Below, piece by piece: positions 1-5,448 of a stretch of DNA of 7,117 bases. The translations under genes were made by a program, and so were the position numbers. Source of the DNA: Oscillospiraceae bacterium (lineage in GTDB: Bacteria > Bacillota_A > Clostridia > Oscillospirales > Ruminococcaceae). The notes under the pieces are model-generated. The model was given only the letters and a program-made list of their open reading frames with translations. It had not been told where the DNA came from and did no database searches. The stretch is taken from assembly GCA_017414145.1 (NCBI GenBank), contig JAFPQL010000038.1, forward strand, positions 1-7,117, written 5' to 3'. How positions within the stretch are numbered: the stretch's first letter is position 1; every line of letters starts with the position of its first letter.

Positions 1-14
1 AGCTCTGCGGGCTT

Positions 15-111
15 GGGGCTCCCAGTTTGCCGAAGGCAAACTGAGCGATTTCGCTTTGCGAAATCTGGGCGATAGAGAGCCCCATTCGATAATAGCATCC
101 GCGAAGCGGAT
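15..111. repeat. Nested multi-hairpin extragenic element
   Basis: Three perfect short hairpins stand in a row: CAGTTTGCC/GGCAAACTG (23-43, loop GAA), GATTTCGC/GCGAAATC (47-65, loop TTT) and ATCCGC/GCGGAT (97-111, loop GAA). The first two are enclosed by an outer stem, GGGGCTC (15-21) with GAGCCCC (77-83), giving a three-way junction. No reading frame of interest covers it. Its symmetry means it can fold on either strand. It resembles small palindromic extragenic elements of GC-rich Clostridia, but I cannot name the family. It is not a tRNA. Confidence 0.6.
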
Positions 112-120
112 ACCTCTTTT
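97..120 (+). terminator. Possible weak intrinsic terminator, plus strand
   Basis: A six-base-pair hairpin (97-111, loop GAA) is followed after a few bases by a run of five T (116-120 region). The stem is short. It may act together with the stronger hairpin at 128-163 to end a plus-strand transcript entering from the left of the window. Confidence 0.35.
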
Positions 121-127
121 TACAGAA

Positions 128-169
128 ACCGGCGCTGCCAGAGAAATACATGGCGGCGCCGGTGTTTTT
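128..169 (+). terminator. Intrinsic terminator, plus strand (possibly bidirectional)
   Basis: ACCGGCGCTGCCA (128-140) pairs with TGGCGGCGCCGGT (151-163) over 13 positions with one non-Watson-Crick position (U·G when read on the plus strand). The loop is 10 nt and GTTTTTG follows directly, which is the classic form for plus-strand transcription. Read on the minus strand the tail is only TTCTGT, so it would be a weaker end for the metY-like fusion transcript. It suggests a convergent plus-strand gene left of the window. Confidence 0.6.
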
Positions 170-220
170 GTATGGTTCTATCGTGGCGAAGTTTGGTTGT
201 GTCCCGATTCCGCCCCCGGA

Positions 221-254
221 GGGCTTTAGATCATTGGATGCCGGCACTGCCGGC
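221..254 (-). repeat. Diverged copy of the 33-bp palindromic module
   Basis: Read on the minus strand this is the palindrome GCCGGCAGTGCCGGC, a short spacer, then CTAAAGCCC. The same order of parts occurs in the modules at 2771-2837, 2991-3024 and 3871-3904, with a different spacer here. It lies about 50 bp after the stop codon of the fusion gene. It shows that the module is not confined to the large intergenic repeat cluster. Confidence 0.6.
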
Positions 255-303
255 CCCGCCGGAGGGCTTTCGGAAATGGCAGCACCGGTTCGGACAGAAC
301 AGA

Positions 304-2502
304 TCAGAGATAAGAGAGCGCCTGCGCAATGTCCTCGATGATGTCATCCGCATTCTCAATGCCGACACAGATGCGGATCAGATCGGGCTTCACGCCGGAG
401 GCTTCCAGCTCCTCGTCATTGAGCTGACGGTGCGTGGACGACGCCGGATGCAAAATGATCGAATGCGCGTCCGCGGCGTGCGTGCAGATCATCGAGACGC
501 GCAGATGCTTCATGAATTCCTCCGCACCCGCTCTGCCGCCCCGGACACCGAACGAAATCACGCCGCAGGTGCCGTCCGGTATATACCGGCTGACCAGCCT
601 GCTGTACTTGTTGTCGGGCAGGCCGGGGAAGTTCACCCATGTCACCTTTTCATGCGACTGCATGAACTGCGCGACCTTCATGGCGTTGCTGCAGTGCCGC
701 TCCATGCGCACCGCGAGCGATTCCAGTCCGAGATTCAGAATGAACGCGTTGAACGGACTCTGCACCGCGCCGATATCCCGCATGAGCTGGGCGGTCATTT
801 TGGCGATATACGCGCCCTCCTGCCCGAAGCGCTCCGTGTAGACAACACCGTGATACGAGGGGTCGGGCGTCGTCAGAGCCGGATATCTGTCCGCGCAGCG
901 GTTCCAGTCAAATTTGCCGGAATCGACCACGCAGCCGCCGATCGTCGCGTCGTGTCCGTCCATGTATTTCGAGGTCGAATGCACAACAATGTCCGCGCCC
1001 CATTCAAACGGACGGCAGTTGACCGGCGTCGGGAAGGAATTGTCCACGATCAGCGGAACGCCGTGCCGGTGCGCCGCGTTCGCAAATTTTTCAATGTCCA
1101 GAACGACCAGCGCCGGATTGGAAATCGTCTCGCCGAACACCGCCTTTGTATTCGGACGGAATGCCGCCTCCAGTTCCTCCTCCGAGCAGTCGGGATCGAC
1201 AAAGGTGAAGGAAATGCCCATGCGGCGCATCGTCATGTGAAACAGATTATAAGTGCCGCCGTAGATCATGCTCGACGCGATGACATGATCGCCGCAGCCG
1301 CAGATATTCAGCACCGAGAAGAAGGTCGCCGTCTGGCCGGAGCCCGTCAGAACCGCGCCGGTGCCGCCCTCCAGCTCGCTGATCTTTGCCGCCACATTGT
1401 CACAGGTCGGATTCTGAATGCGGGAGTAGAAGTATCCCTTCAGCGCATCCATGCACACATCGTATGTTTCAAAGAGAATGCAGTCCGGCGCCGTCCGGAG
1501 CGCATCCGCAATCGCGCCGCTCCATGCCGCCGCAAAGGGCTGTGCGGGCAGCTCCGACAGCAGAAAGTCTCCGCCGCAGTCTCCGCGGGCGGCAAGCGCC
1601 GCACAGATGCCGGATGTGATGCCCGTCAGCGACGGGGACGACGCAAATTTCAGCACCAGCGTCCGGACGCCCTCTGTGCCGTCCGGCAGTTCGCCGTGCA
1701 TTTCGATGAAAAATGCCATGTGATCTCTGGCGCGGACGTGATACAGCCGGCTCTGCGCGAGCACCTGTTCAACGGCCTCCTCCGGCGACGACGGAAAGAG
1801 CAGCGCGGCGCGTTCCAGTGCCTGCTGAATTTTCTGCGAGCCGAACGCGATATAATGTCTGCCGCTGCATGAGAGCTGCCGCGACAGGAAACCGGTTTCC
1901 GCATCCTGATACTGCCGCAGATCGGCAGTGCCGACAAAGGGGAGCTGCACCCCGCTGCGTTTGTCCGGACGCGCCGTTCCTGCTGCCGCCGTCCGGCTGA
2001 CGCCGCTGAGATAGTCGTAGGCGGCGCCGTAGGAAAAGGTTCCGCTCAGCGAGGCGATGTGCGTATACGACGAAACGCGCCGGAATTCGCGTGCCGCATC
2101 GGCCGTCAGCACCGAGGAAAGCCCCGGCAGCGCGCCCGCGCCGGTCAGACAGAGCGTTCCCCCCGCCGGATGCGCCGCACCCTGCGCAAACATTCCCGTG
2201 TCGAGATATGCAGCGCCCGCCTGCCCGCACTGTGCGGCAATCTCTGCGCGCACCGCATCATTGCAGAAGAGGGTATTCAGAATGACATCCTTCCCCCTGA
2301 GAAACGCCCGCACGGCCGCCGGATCCGCCGCATCGCCGTACTGCCATGACACGCCCGTCATCCCGGAGAAAAACGGGTCTGACGCGACCTTTTCCGGACT
2401 GCGCCCGAAGGCGGAAACCGCGGCATCTCCGCCGGATGCCAGATACCGCAGCGCATACCGGCCGACACTGCCCGCCGCGCCGATTATACCGATTCGTTTG
2501 AT
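304..2502 (-). CDS. Fusion: saccharopine dehydrogenase-like NAD(P)-binding domain + truncated O-acetylhomoserine sulfhydrylase (MetY-like)
   Basis: Counting from the proposed ATC start (2502-2500) the product has 732 residues. Residues 4-14 read IGIIGAAGSVG, a GxxGxxG Rossmann motif. The part up to about residue 335 resembles saccharopine-dehydrogenase-like oxidoreductases (for example AAYLDTG, then a LTGITSGICAAL stretch near its end). From about residue 356 it is a Cys/Met-metabolism PLP enzyme close to O-acetylhomoserine sulfhydrylase. It has YSRIQNPT (Y359, R361, which bind the PLP phosphate of the partner subunit), LEGGTGAVLTGSGQTA, VDNSFPTP, and HSTSKYMDGH with PLP lysine K512. MetY proteins usually have about 425 residues. 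Here only about 380 remain, because the N-terminal arm is replaced at the junction (near 1440-1490). No ATG, GTG or TTG lies in frame before ATG 2361, and starting there would lose the Rossmann motif. A good ribosome site precedes the ATC. The MetY half should use O-acetylhomoserine and sulfide or a thiol; the role of the first half is unknown. It could be a real fusion or an in-frame deletion product. Fold calls are firm, exact substrate and start are not. Confidence 0.85.
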   Translation of the reverse strand: MKRIGIIGAAGSVGRYALRYLASGGDAAVSAFGRSPEKVASDPFFSGMTGVSWQYGDAADPAAVRAFLRGKDVILNTLFCNDAVRAEIAAQCGQAGAAYLDTGMFAQGAAHPAGGTLCLTGAGALPGLSSVLTADAAREFRRVSSYTHIASLSGTFSYGAAYDYLSGVSRTAAAGTARPDKRSGVQLPFVGTADLRQYQDAETGFLSRQLSCSGRHYIAFGSQKIQQALERAALLFPSSPEEAVEQVLAQSRLYHVRARDHMAFFIEMHGELPDGTEGVRTLVLKFASSPSLTGITSGICAALAARGDCGGDFLLSELPAQPFAAAWSGAIADALRTAPDCILFETYDVCMDALKGYFYSRIQNPTCDNVAAKISELEGGTGAVLTGSGQTATFFSVLNICGCGDHVIASSMIYGGTYNLFHMTMRRMGISFTFVDPDCSEEELEAAFRPNTKAVFGETISNPALVVLDIEKFANAAHRHGVPLIVDNSFPTPVNCRPFEWGADIVVHSTSKYMDGHDATIGGCVVDSGKFDWNRCADRYPALTTPDPSYHGVVYTERFGQEGAYIAKMTAQLMRDIGAVQSPFNAFILNLGLESLAVRMERHCSNAMKVAQFMQSHEKVTWVNFPGLPDNKYSRLVSRYIPDGTCGVISFGVRGGRAGAEEFMKHLRVSMICTHAADAHSIILHPASSTHRQLNDEELEASGVKPDLIRICVGIENADDIIEDIAQALSYL

Positions 2503-2509
2503 ACGATCA

Positions 2510-2516
2510 CTCCCTC
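2510..2516 (-). promoter_or_regulatory. Ribosome binding site that points to an ATC start
   Basis: GAGGGAG on the minus strand is followed by 7 nt (TGATCGT) and then ATC AAA CGA ATC GGT, which opens the Rossmann strand. The spacing is ideal for ATC at 2502-2500. A GTG inside the site (2510-2508) is out of frame and meets a stop after eight codons. Confidence 0.6.
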
Positions 2517-2523
2517 ATCTGAT

Positions 2524-2539
2524 GTTAGCATATGCTAAC
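2524..2539. promoter_or_regulatory. Perfect 16-bp palindrome, candidate operator 2
   Basis: GTTAGCATATGCTAAC is a perfect palindrome just upstream of the ribosome site of the fusion gene. It matches the palindrome at 2670-2687 in length and outer bases (GTTAGC...TAAC). The pair looks like two sites for one dimeric regulator. I cannot name the regulator; a metal-, redox- or sulfur-responsive repressor is only a guess. Confidence 0.6.
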
Positions 2540-2547
2540 TCTATTGC

Positions 2548-2605
2548 AAAAAAGAATTCGCTCCGGACTCCGTTCCGGTACACCGGATGCCGGATCCTGT
2601 GCGAA
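2548..2605 (-). terminator. Possible leader attenuator before the fusion gene
   Basis: In the minus-strand leader, TTCGC (2605-2601) pairs with GCGAA (2561-2557) and TCCGG (2594-2590) with CCGGA (2566-2562). A 6-nt bulge lies on the 5' side. TTCTTTTTT (2556-2548) follows directly. The loop holds a second small hairpin, CCGGT/ACCGG, that could compete. A further hairpin, GCCGG/CCGGC with inner TTCC/GGAA, lies at 2619-2645. I saw no S-box or T-box consensus. Confidence 0.4.
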
Positions 2606-2669
2606 GACAAGGCGCGCTGCCGGTTCCGCTGCGGGAAAAGCCGGCGGGCGCTGTATGCCGCCGCTTTTT

Positions 2670-2687
2670 GGTTATCTATAGCTAACC
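2670..2687. promoter_or_regulatory. Near-perfect 18-bp palindrome, candidate operator 1
   Basis: On the minus strand GGTTAGCTATAGATAACC is symmetrical except for one base pair per half. It begins about 20 nt downstream of the predicted transcription start, where a bound repressor could block elongation. It shares its outer pattern with the palindrome at 2524-2539. Confidence 0.6.
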
Positions 2688-2713
2688 TTGATTTACAGGC
2701 AGACCCGATTCCC

Positions 2714-2742
2714 ATTATAGCACAGCGGGTTTTATTTGTCAA
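2714..2742 (-). promoter_or_regulatory. Consensus sigma-A promoter for the fusion gene
   Basis: TTGACA (2742-2737), a 17-bp spacer, and TATAAT (2719-2714) on the minus strand match the housekeeping consensus at every position. Transcription should start near 2707, giving a leader of about 205 nt. Such a strong promoter fits a gene held down by a repressor or attenuator. Confidence 0.85.
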
Positions 2743-2755
2743 GCGGAAAATTTCA

Positions 2756-2837
2756 GCCGGCAGTGCCCGCGCCGGCAGTGCCGGCTGCCAACTCCTAAAG
2801 CCCGGCGGGCAGTGCCCGCTGCCAACTCCTAAAGCCC
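2756..2837 (+). repeat. Tandem REP-like modules (15-bp palindrome + 18-bp spacer)
   Basis: GCCGGCAGTGCCCGC (2756-2770) and GCCGGCAGTGCCGGC (2771-2785) stand side by side. The second is followed by TGCCAACTCCTAAAGCCC (2786-2803). Then come a GCGGGCAGTGCCCGC palindrome (2805-2819) and the same 18-mer (2820-2837). Arms of the palindromes change in a compensating way (CCGGC to GCGGGC/GCCCGC), which suggests the hairpin itself is kept. The last module is the start of the larger 158-bp element. Confidence 0.75.
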
Positions 2838-2961
2838 GCCGCAGGCGAAAACAAGGCGCTGCCGCAATTCGCCTCTGAATCCGAATACGGACATCTTCCG
2901 CGTCAGGTGATCAATTTTCCTAATGTGATCATCTGATCATCTGATCATCTGACGGGGAGCC
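2804..2961 (+). repeat. 158-bp structured repeat element, copy A
   Basis: This copy matches 2991-3148 with two substitutions by my reading (2810 and 2826) and is found inverted at 3748-3905. It holds the 15-bp palindrome, a GGCGAA/TTCGCC stem (2844-2874 region), a TCCG/CGGA hairpin (2880-2891), and three TGATCATC octamers (2926-2949). A 13-bp stem forms between CGTCAGGTGATCA (2901-2913) and TGATCATCTGACG (2942-2954) with one G·U pair. No coding frame explains it. Confidence 0.85.
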
Positions 2962-2970
2962 TGTGCTGCA

Positions 2971-2991
2971 AATGCGGAATGCGGAATGCGG
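2971..2991 (+). repeat. AATGCGG heptamer, three tandem copies
   Basis: Three perfect copies of AATGCGG fill most of the short gap between element copies A and B. It is the only tandem array of the cluster with a 7-bp rather than an 8-bp unit. Confidence 0.8.
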
Positions 2992-3163
2992 GCGGGTAGT
3001 GCCCGCTGCCAATTCCTAAAGCCCGCCGCAGGCGAAAACAAGGCGCTGCCGCAATTCGCCTCTGAATCCGAATACGGACATCTTCCGCGTCAGGTGATCA
3101 ATTTTCCTAATGTGATCATCTGATCATCTGATCATCTGACGGGGAGCCCGCGCCGGTCATTGC
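2991..3163 (+). repeat. 158-bp structured repeat element, copy B (extended)
   Basis: This direct copy lies 187 bp after copy A and includes the TGATCATC triplet (3113-3136). Beyond the 158-bp core, its right end continues as GCCGGTCATTGC (to 3163). That stretch is shared with the inverted copy C but not with copy A, so B and C form a longer inverted repeat of about 172 bp. Confidence 0.85.
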
Positions 3164-3178
3164 AGGCTGTGCAAACAG

Positions 3179-3202
3179 TTGCAATGTTGCAATGTTGCAA
3201 TC
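3179..3202 (+). repeat. TTGCAATG octamer, three tandem copies
   Basis: There are two perfect TTGCAATG units and a third ending in C. Each contains the palindrome TTGCAA. The 8-bp period and three-copy count match the other arrays in this region. Confidence 0.85.
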
Positions 3203-3398
3203 TTCAGCACACGAAAGCGCGAAAGCACCGTGATACACGGTCAATCGCACCGATCCGGTTTGGCATCGCCGCCCGAACCGCAAGCACACAGTCCCGCAAA
3301 GCCCCGACCGGAGCCGTCTCACTTTCATCACATGATTTTCAAAGCAGCAGCGAAGAAAACAGCATCCCGCAGCAGACCGTTTCACCGCACAGATTCAG

Positions 3399-3436
3399 AA
3401 AAAAACAGTACCGGACCCCTTCTCAGAGCCCGGCAC
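3399..3436 (-). terminator. Intrinsic terminator, minus strand, without an adjacent gene
   Basis: On the minus strand GTGCCGG (3436-3430) pairs with CCGGTAC (3414-3408), with one G·U pair and weaker pairs continuing inward. TG and seven T follow (3405-3399). The nearest upstream gene on this strand is pncB, whose stop is almost 500 nt away. It therefore ends either a very long pncB 3' region or an unrecognised small RNA. Confidence 0.5.
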
Positions 3437-3515
3437 AATAATTAGTTACATCTTTTAATAGTGTCTTAAATGGGACAGCAGCCGCCTGCCGCTTCGCCTG
3501 TCAGCAGTCCCGTTC

Positions 3516-3539
3516 ATTGCAAGATTGCAAGATTGCAAC
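3516..3539 (+). repeat. ATTGCAAG octamer, three tandem copies
   Basis: There are two perfect ATTGCAAG units and a third ending in C. The core TTGCAA is the same as at 3179-3202. It runs straight into ATGGTGTAACATGG (3540-3553), a variant of the unit repeated at 3674-3699. Confidence 0.85.
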
Positions 3540-3673
3540 ATGGTGTAACATGGAGAAATATGTTTTTACAAAACGCGGTTCATGTGCCGTTCCTCGATGC
3601 GCCGACTGCATTGAAAGCCGCGTATCTGCTGCGGTTTCACATTACTCCCACACACTCACACGGTGTCTAAGAC

Positions 3674-3699
3674 GGTAACATGGTAACATGGTAACATGG
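3674..3699 (+). repeat. GGTAACAT octamer, three tandem copies
   Basis: Three perfect GGTAACAT units are followed by GG. They sit about 35 bp outside the inner end of inverted element copy C. Confidence 0.85.
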
Positions 3700-3733
3700 T
3701 GCGGCATCGCAAAATACCATTTCACTATGTGCG

Positions 3734-3905
3734 CAATGACCGGCACAGGCTCCCCGTCAGATGATCAGATGATCACATGATCACATTAGGAAAATTGATC
3801 ACCTGACGCGGAAGATGTCCGTATTCGGATTCAGAGGCGAATTGCGGCAGTGCCTTGTTTTCGCCTGCGCCGGGCTTTAGGAGTTGGCAGCCGGCACTGC
3901 CGGCC
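3734..3905 (-). repeat. 158-bp structured repeat element, inverted copy C
   Basis: The reverse complement of copies A and B with a few differences: one octamer base in 3760-3783, T for C near 3851, C for G near 3869, and paired changes in both arms of the terminal palindrome. It shares the inner extension GCCGGTCATTGC with copy B. Its palindrome GCCGGCACTGCCGGC (3890-3904) ends seven bases from the pncB stop codon, so it forms the first hairpin of the pncB 3' region. It lacks a U-tract, so it is not a standard terminator. Confidence 0.85.
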
Positions 3906-3911
3906 CGCACT

Positions 3912-5111
3912 TTACTTCTGCTGCTCGCGCTCCAGCCGGAAGGCAACCGCCCGCTTCAGGTACTCCAGATATGCCTCGTCCCGGCACATCGCCTTGCCGA
4001 TATCATCCGACAGCTTCGCAACCGGTCTGCCGTTGACATATTGCAGCTTGATGACAATGTTCAGCGCCTTCTCCTCCGTATCATTCGAGACGAAGGTGCC
4101 GATGCCGAAGGACACCTTCGTCCGGCTGCGGAAATGGTCGTACAGCTTCTGTGCGCGGTCAAAGTCAAGGCTGTCACTGAAGAGCAGCAGCTTCGTCTTC
4201 GGGTCCACGCCGTATTTCTGATAATGCGCGATGATCTTCTCGCCCCATGCGTAGGGATCGCCGCTGTCATGCCGCACGCCGGTATAGTTGTTGACCATGG
4301 CGCGGTTGAAATCGCGCAGGAACAGATCGGTCGTGATCGTGTCGGTCAGCGCCGTGCCGTTATCGCCCTGATATTCCGCGTACCAGTCCTGCATGGCGTA
4401 GTAGTTCGTGTACGCCAGCGGAATCGAGTCGATGCCCTGATACATCTGCACGAATTCATGCGCATAAGTGCCGATCGGCGTGACATGATACTTCATTGCC
4501 AGATAGACATTCGAGGTGCCGACGCAGTTTTTCGTCTCCGTGACAAACCGCCGCACGACCACATCCTCCCACTCGCGGGAGAGGCGTCTCCGGCAGCCGA
4601 ATTCCGCAAACGGGAATGTATAGGTGCCGTCGTTCATCGCACGGATCTTCGCGTCCAGCCGCTCCTCTGCCGAACGCCGCAGCTTTTCGTAATCAAACTG
4701 CATCCGGAAATAGACCTCGTTGACGATCTCCAGCAGGTAGATTTCAAACTGCATCGCGGAAAAGAGCGGGCCGTCCACGACGATGCGCAGCTCCCCGTTT
4801 TCGTCAAGCTCCGCGGTCACATAGTCGCGGATCGGGTGCCACAGCCGCAGAAATTCCACATAGTCGTCCTTGATAAAGCGGATCGACCGCAGATAGTCAA
4901 GCTCCTCCTTCGTGAAGCGCAGCGTGCAGAGGTGGTCAATCTGCTCGTTGATTTCCTGCACCATTTCCGGTGTGAAGACAACGCCCTTCGACCGGCACTT
5001 GAAATAATACTGCCCGCACAGATCGGTGTGCTTGTGGAAAATGACCTGATCCATATTGAACTTATACAGATCGGTGTCCAGCAGGGAAATGACAATCGGT
5101 TCCAGTTTCAT
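3912..5111 (-). CDS. pncB: Nicotinate phosphoribosyltransferase
   Basis: This 399-residue product matches the usual length of bacterial PncB (about 400). It joins nicotinate and PRPP, with ATP, to give nicotinate mononucleotide, the first step of the Preiss-Handler salvage route to NAD, in the cytosol. Visible family landmarks are LLDTDLYKFNMDQ (10-22), FAEFGCRRR (168-176), GTSNVYLA (198-205), GTYAHEF with H218 at the place of the phosphorylated histidine, VRHDSGDP (279-286), LFSDSLDF (310-317) and SFGIGTFVSND (334-344). ATG 5111 is preferred because AAAGGAAG lies six bases before it. An in-frame ATG at 5165 would overlap the upstream gene and add 18 residues not typical of the family. It is third in the unit, 23 nt after the small gene, under the NrtR-like promoter. 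Confidence 0.96.
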   Translation of the reverse strand: MKLEPIVISLLDTDLYKFNMDQVIFHKHTDLCGQYYFKCRSKGVVFTPEMVQEINEQIDHLCTLRFTKEELDYLRSIRFIKDDYVEFLRLWHPIRDYVTAELDENGELRIVVDGPLFSAMQFEIYLLEIVNEVYFRMQFDYEKLRRSAEERLDAKIRAMNDGTYTFPFAEFGCRRRLSREWEDVVVRRFVTETKNCVGTSNVYLAMKYHVTPIGTYAHEFVQMYQGIDSIPLAYTNYYAMQDWYAEYQGDNGTALTDTITTDLFLRDFNRAMVNNYTGVRHDSGDPYAWGEKIIAHYQKYGVDPKTKLLLFSDSLDFDRAQKLYDHFRSRTKVSFGIGTFVSNDTEEKALNIVIKLQYVNGRPVAKLSDDIGKAMCRDEAYLEYLKRAVAFRLEREQQK

Positions 5112-5134
5112 GATAATCTTCCTTTCAGCCGCTG

Positions 5135-5431
5135 TTATTTGCGGGCATACAGCCCGAAGATGCACATACTGTATTCCCCGTACGCAAATTCACGCCGTCT
5201 GCCGTTCACAACGACGGCATAGACCGGGAAACTGTGAAATTCGCCGTGCAGCGGGTCCCGCACCTGCACGCACCGTCCGGTGTTCTCCCACGCATAGCTT
5301 TTGAGATTGACCCCGAAGCATCTCAGCTCCGGTTCCGAGCCTGTCATGCCGGACGCGACATGAACCCAGCCCGGCGCGGCCTCATTGCGCCACGCGTTCC
5401 GTTTTTCGGGATCTCTTCGTTTGTGTGCCAT
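5135..5431 (-). CDS. Small unrecognised protein of the NAD salvage operon (98 residues)
   Basis: I do not recognise this family. The gene starts 17 nt after the nrtR-like stop with a strong AGGAGAGG site before the ATG, and ends 23 nt before pncB, so it is almost certainly co-transcribed. The N-terminus (1-18) is basic and polar. The rest alternates hydrophobic and polar residues as in a small beta-rich domain, with an aromatic-rich end (FAYGEYSMCIFGLY, 82-95) and three cysteines (C38, C54, C90) that form no CxxC motif. There is no signal peptide or clear membrane segment. Position suggests a role linked to NAD or nicotinate use, but the sequence gives no function. Confidence 0.75.
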   Translation of the reverse strand: MAHKRRDPEKRNAWRNEAAPGWVHVASGMTGSEPELRCFGVNLKSYAWENTGRCVQVRDPLHGEFHSFPVYAVVVNGRRREFAYGEYSMCIFGLYARK

Positions 5432-5448
5432 ATCCGCCTCTCCTTTCG

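Larger units (their letters stand above)
3164..3733. other. Gene-free segment between inverted repeats B and C
   Basis: I see no credible gene here. The open frames are short, lack good ribosome sites and have low-complexity products. The segment holds three octamer tandem arrays (3179-3202, 3516-3539, 3674-3699), a small perfect hairpin ACCGTG/CACGGT (3227-3241), an AT-richer patch near 3440-3470, and a minus-strand terminator (3399-3436). With its ~172-bp inverted borders it has the shape of a non-autonomous mobile element or a decayed insertion. No target duplication was seen. Confidence 0.5.

Noticed and set aside
172..1872. 566-codon plus-strand open frame
   Set aside because: It lies antisense to the fusion gene; its product is arginine/histidine-rich with no recognisable motif, as expected for a shadow frame in GC-rich DNA.
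2508..2510. GTG as start of the fusion gene
   Set aside because: It is out of frame, overlaps the ribosome site and reaches TAA after eight codons.
2522..2550. Second promoter TTGCAA-16-TAACAT over operator 2
   Set aside because: Transcription would begin inside the ribosome site, leaving no usable leader, and the boxes match poorly.
2503..2707. SAM or T-box riboswitch before the MetY-like gene
   Set aside because: No S-box core or T-box AGGGTGGNACCGCG-like sequence was found in the leader.
2515..2742. Possible leader peptide on the minus strand
   Set aside because: Its ATG codons lie inside the -35 and next to the -10 box, upstream of the predicted transcription start, so it would not be translated from this promoter.
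3116..3385. 89-codon minus-strand frame
   Set aside because: It runs through the octamer array and copy B, its cysteine-rich low-complexity product resembles nothing, and no ribosome site precedes it.
2926..3783. CRISPR array
   Set aside because: The repeats are 7-8 bp tandem units without spacers, and the larger repeats are too few and in both orientations.
3855..5222. 455-codon plus-strand open frame
   Set aside because: It is the antisense shadow of pncB and the small gene, with no ribosome site or motif support.
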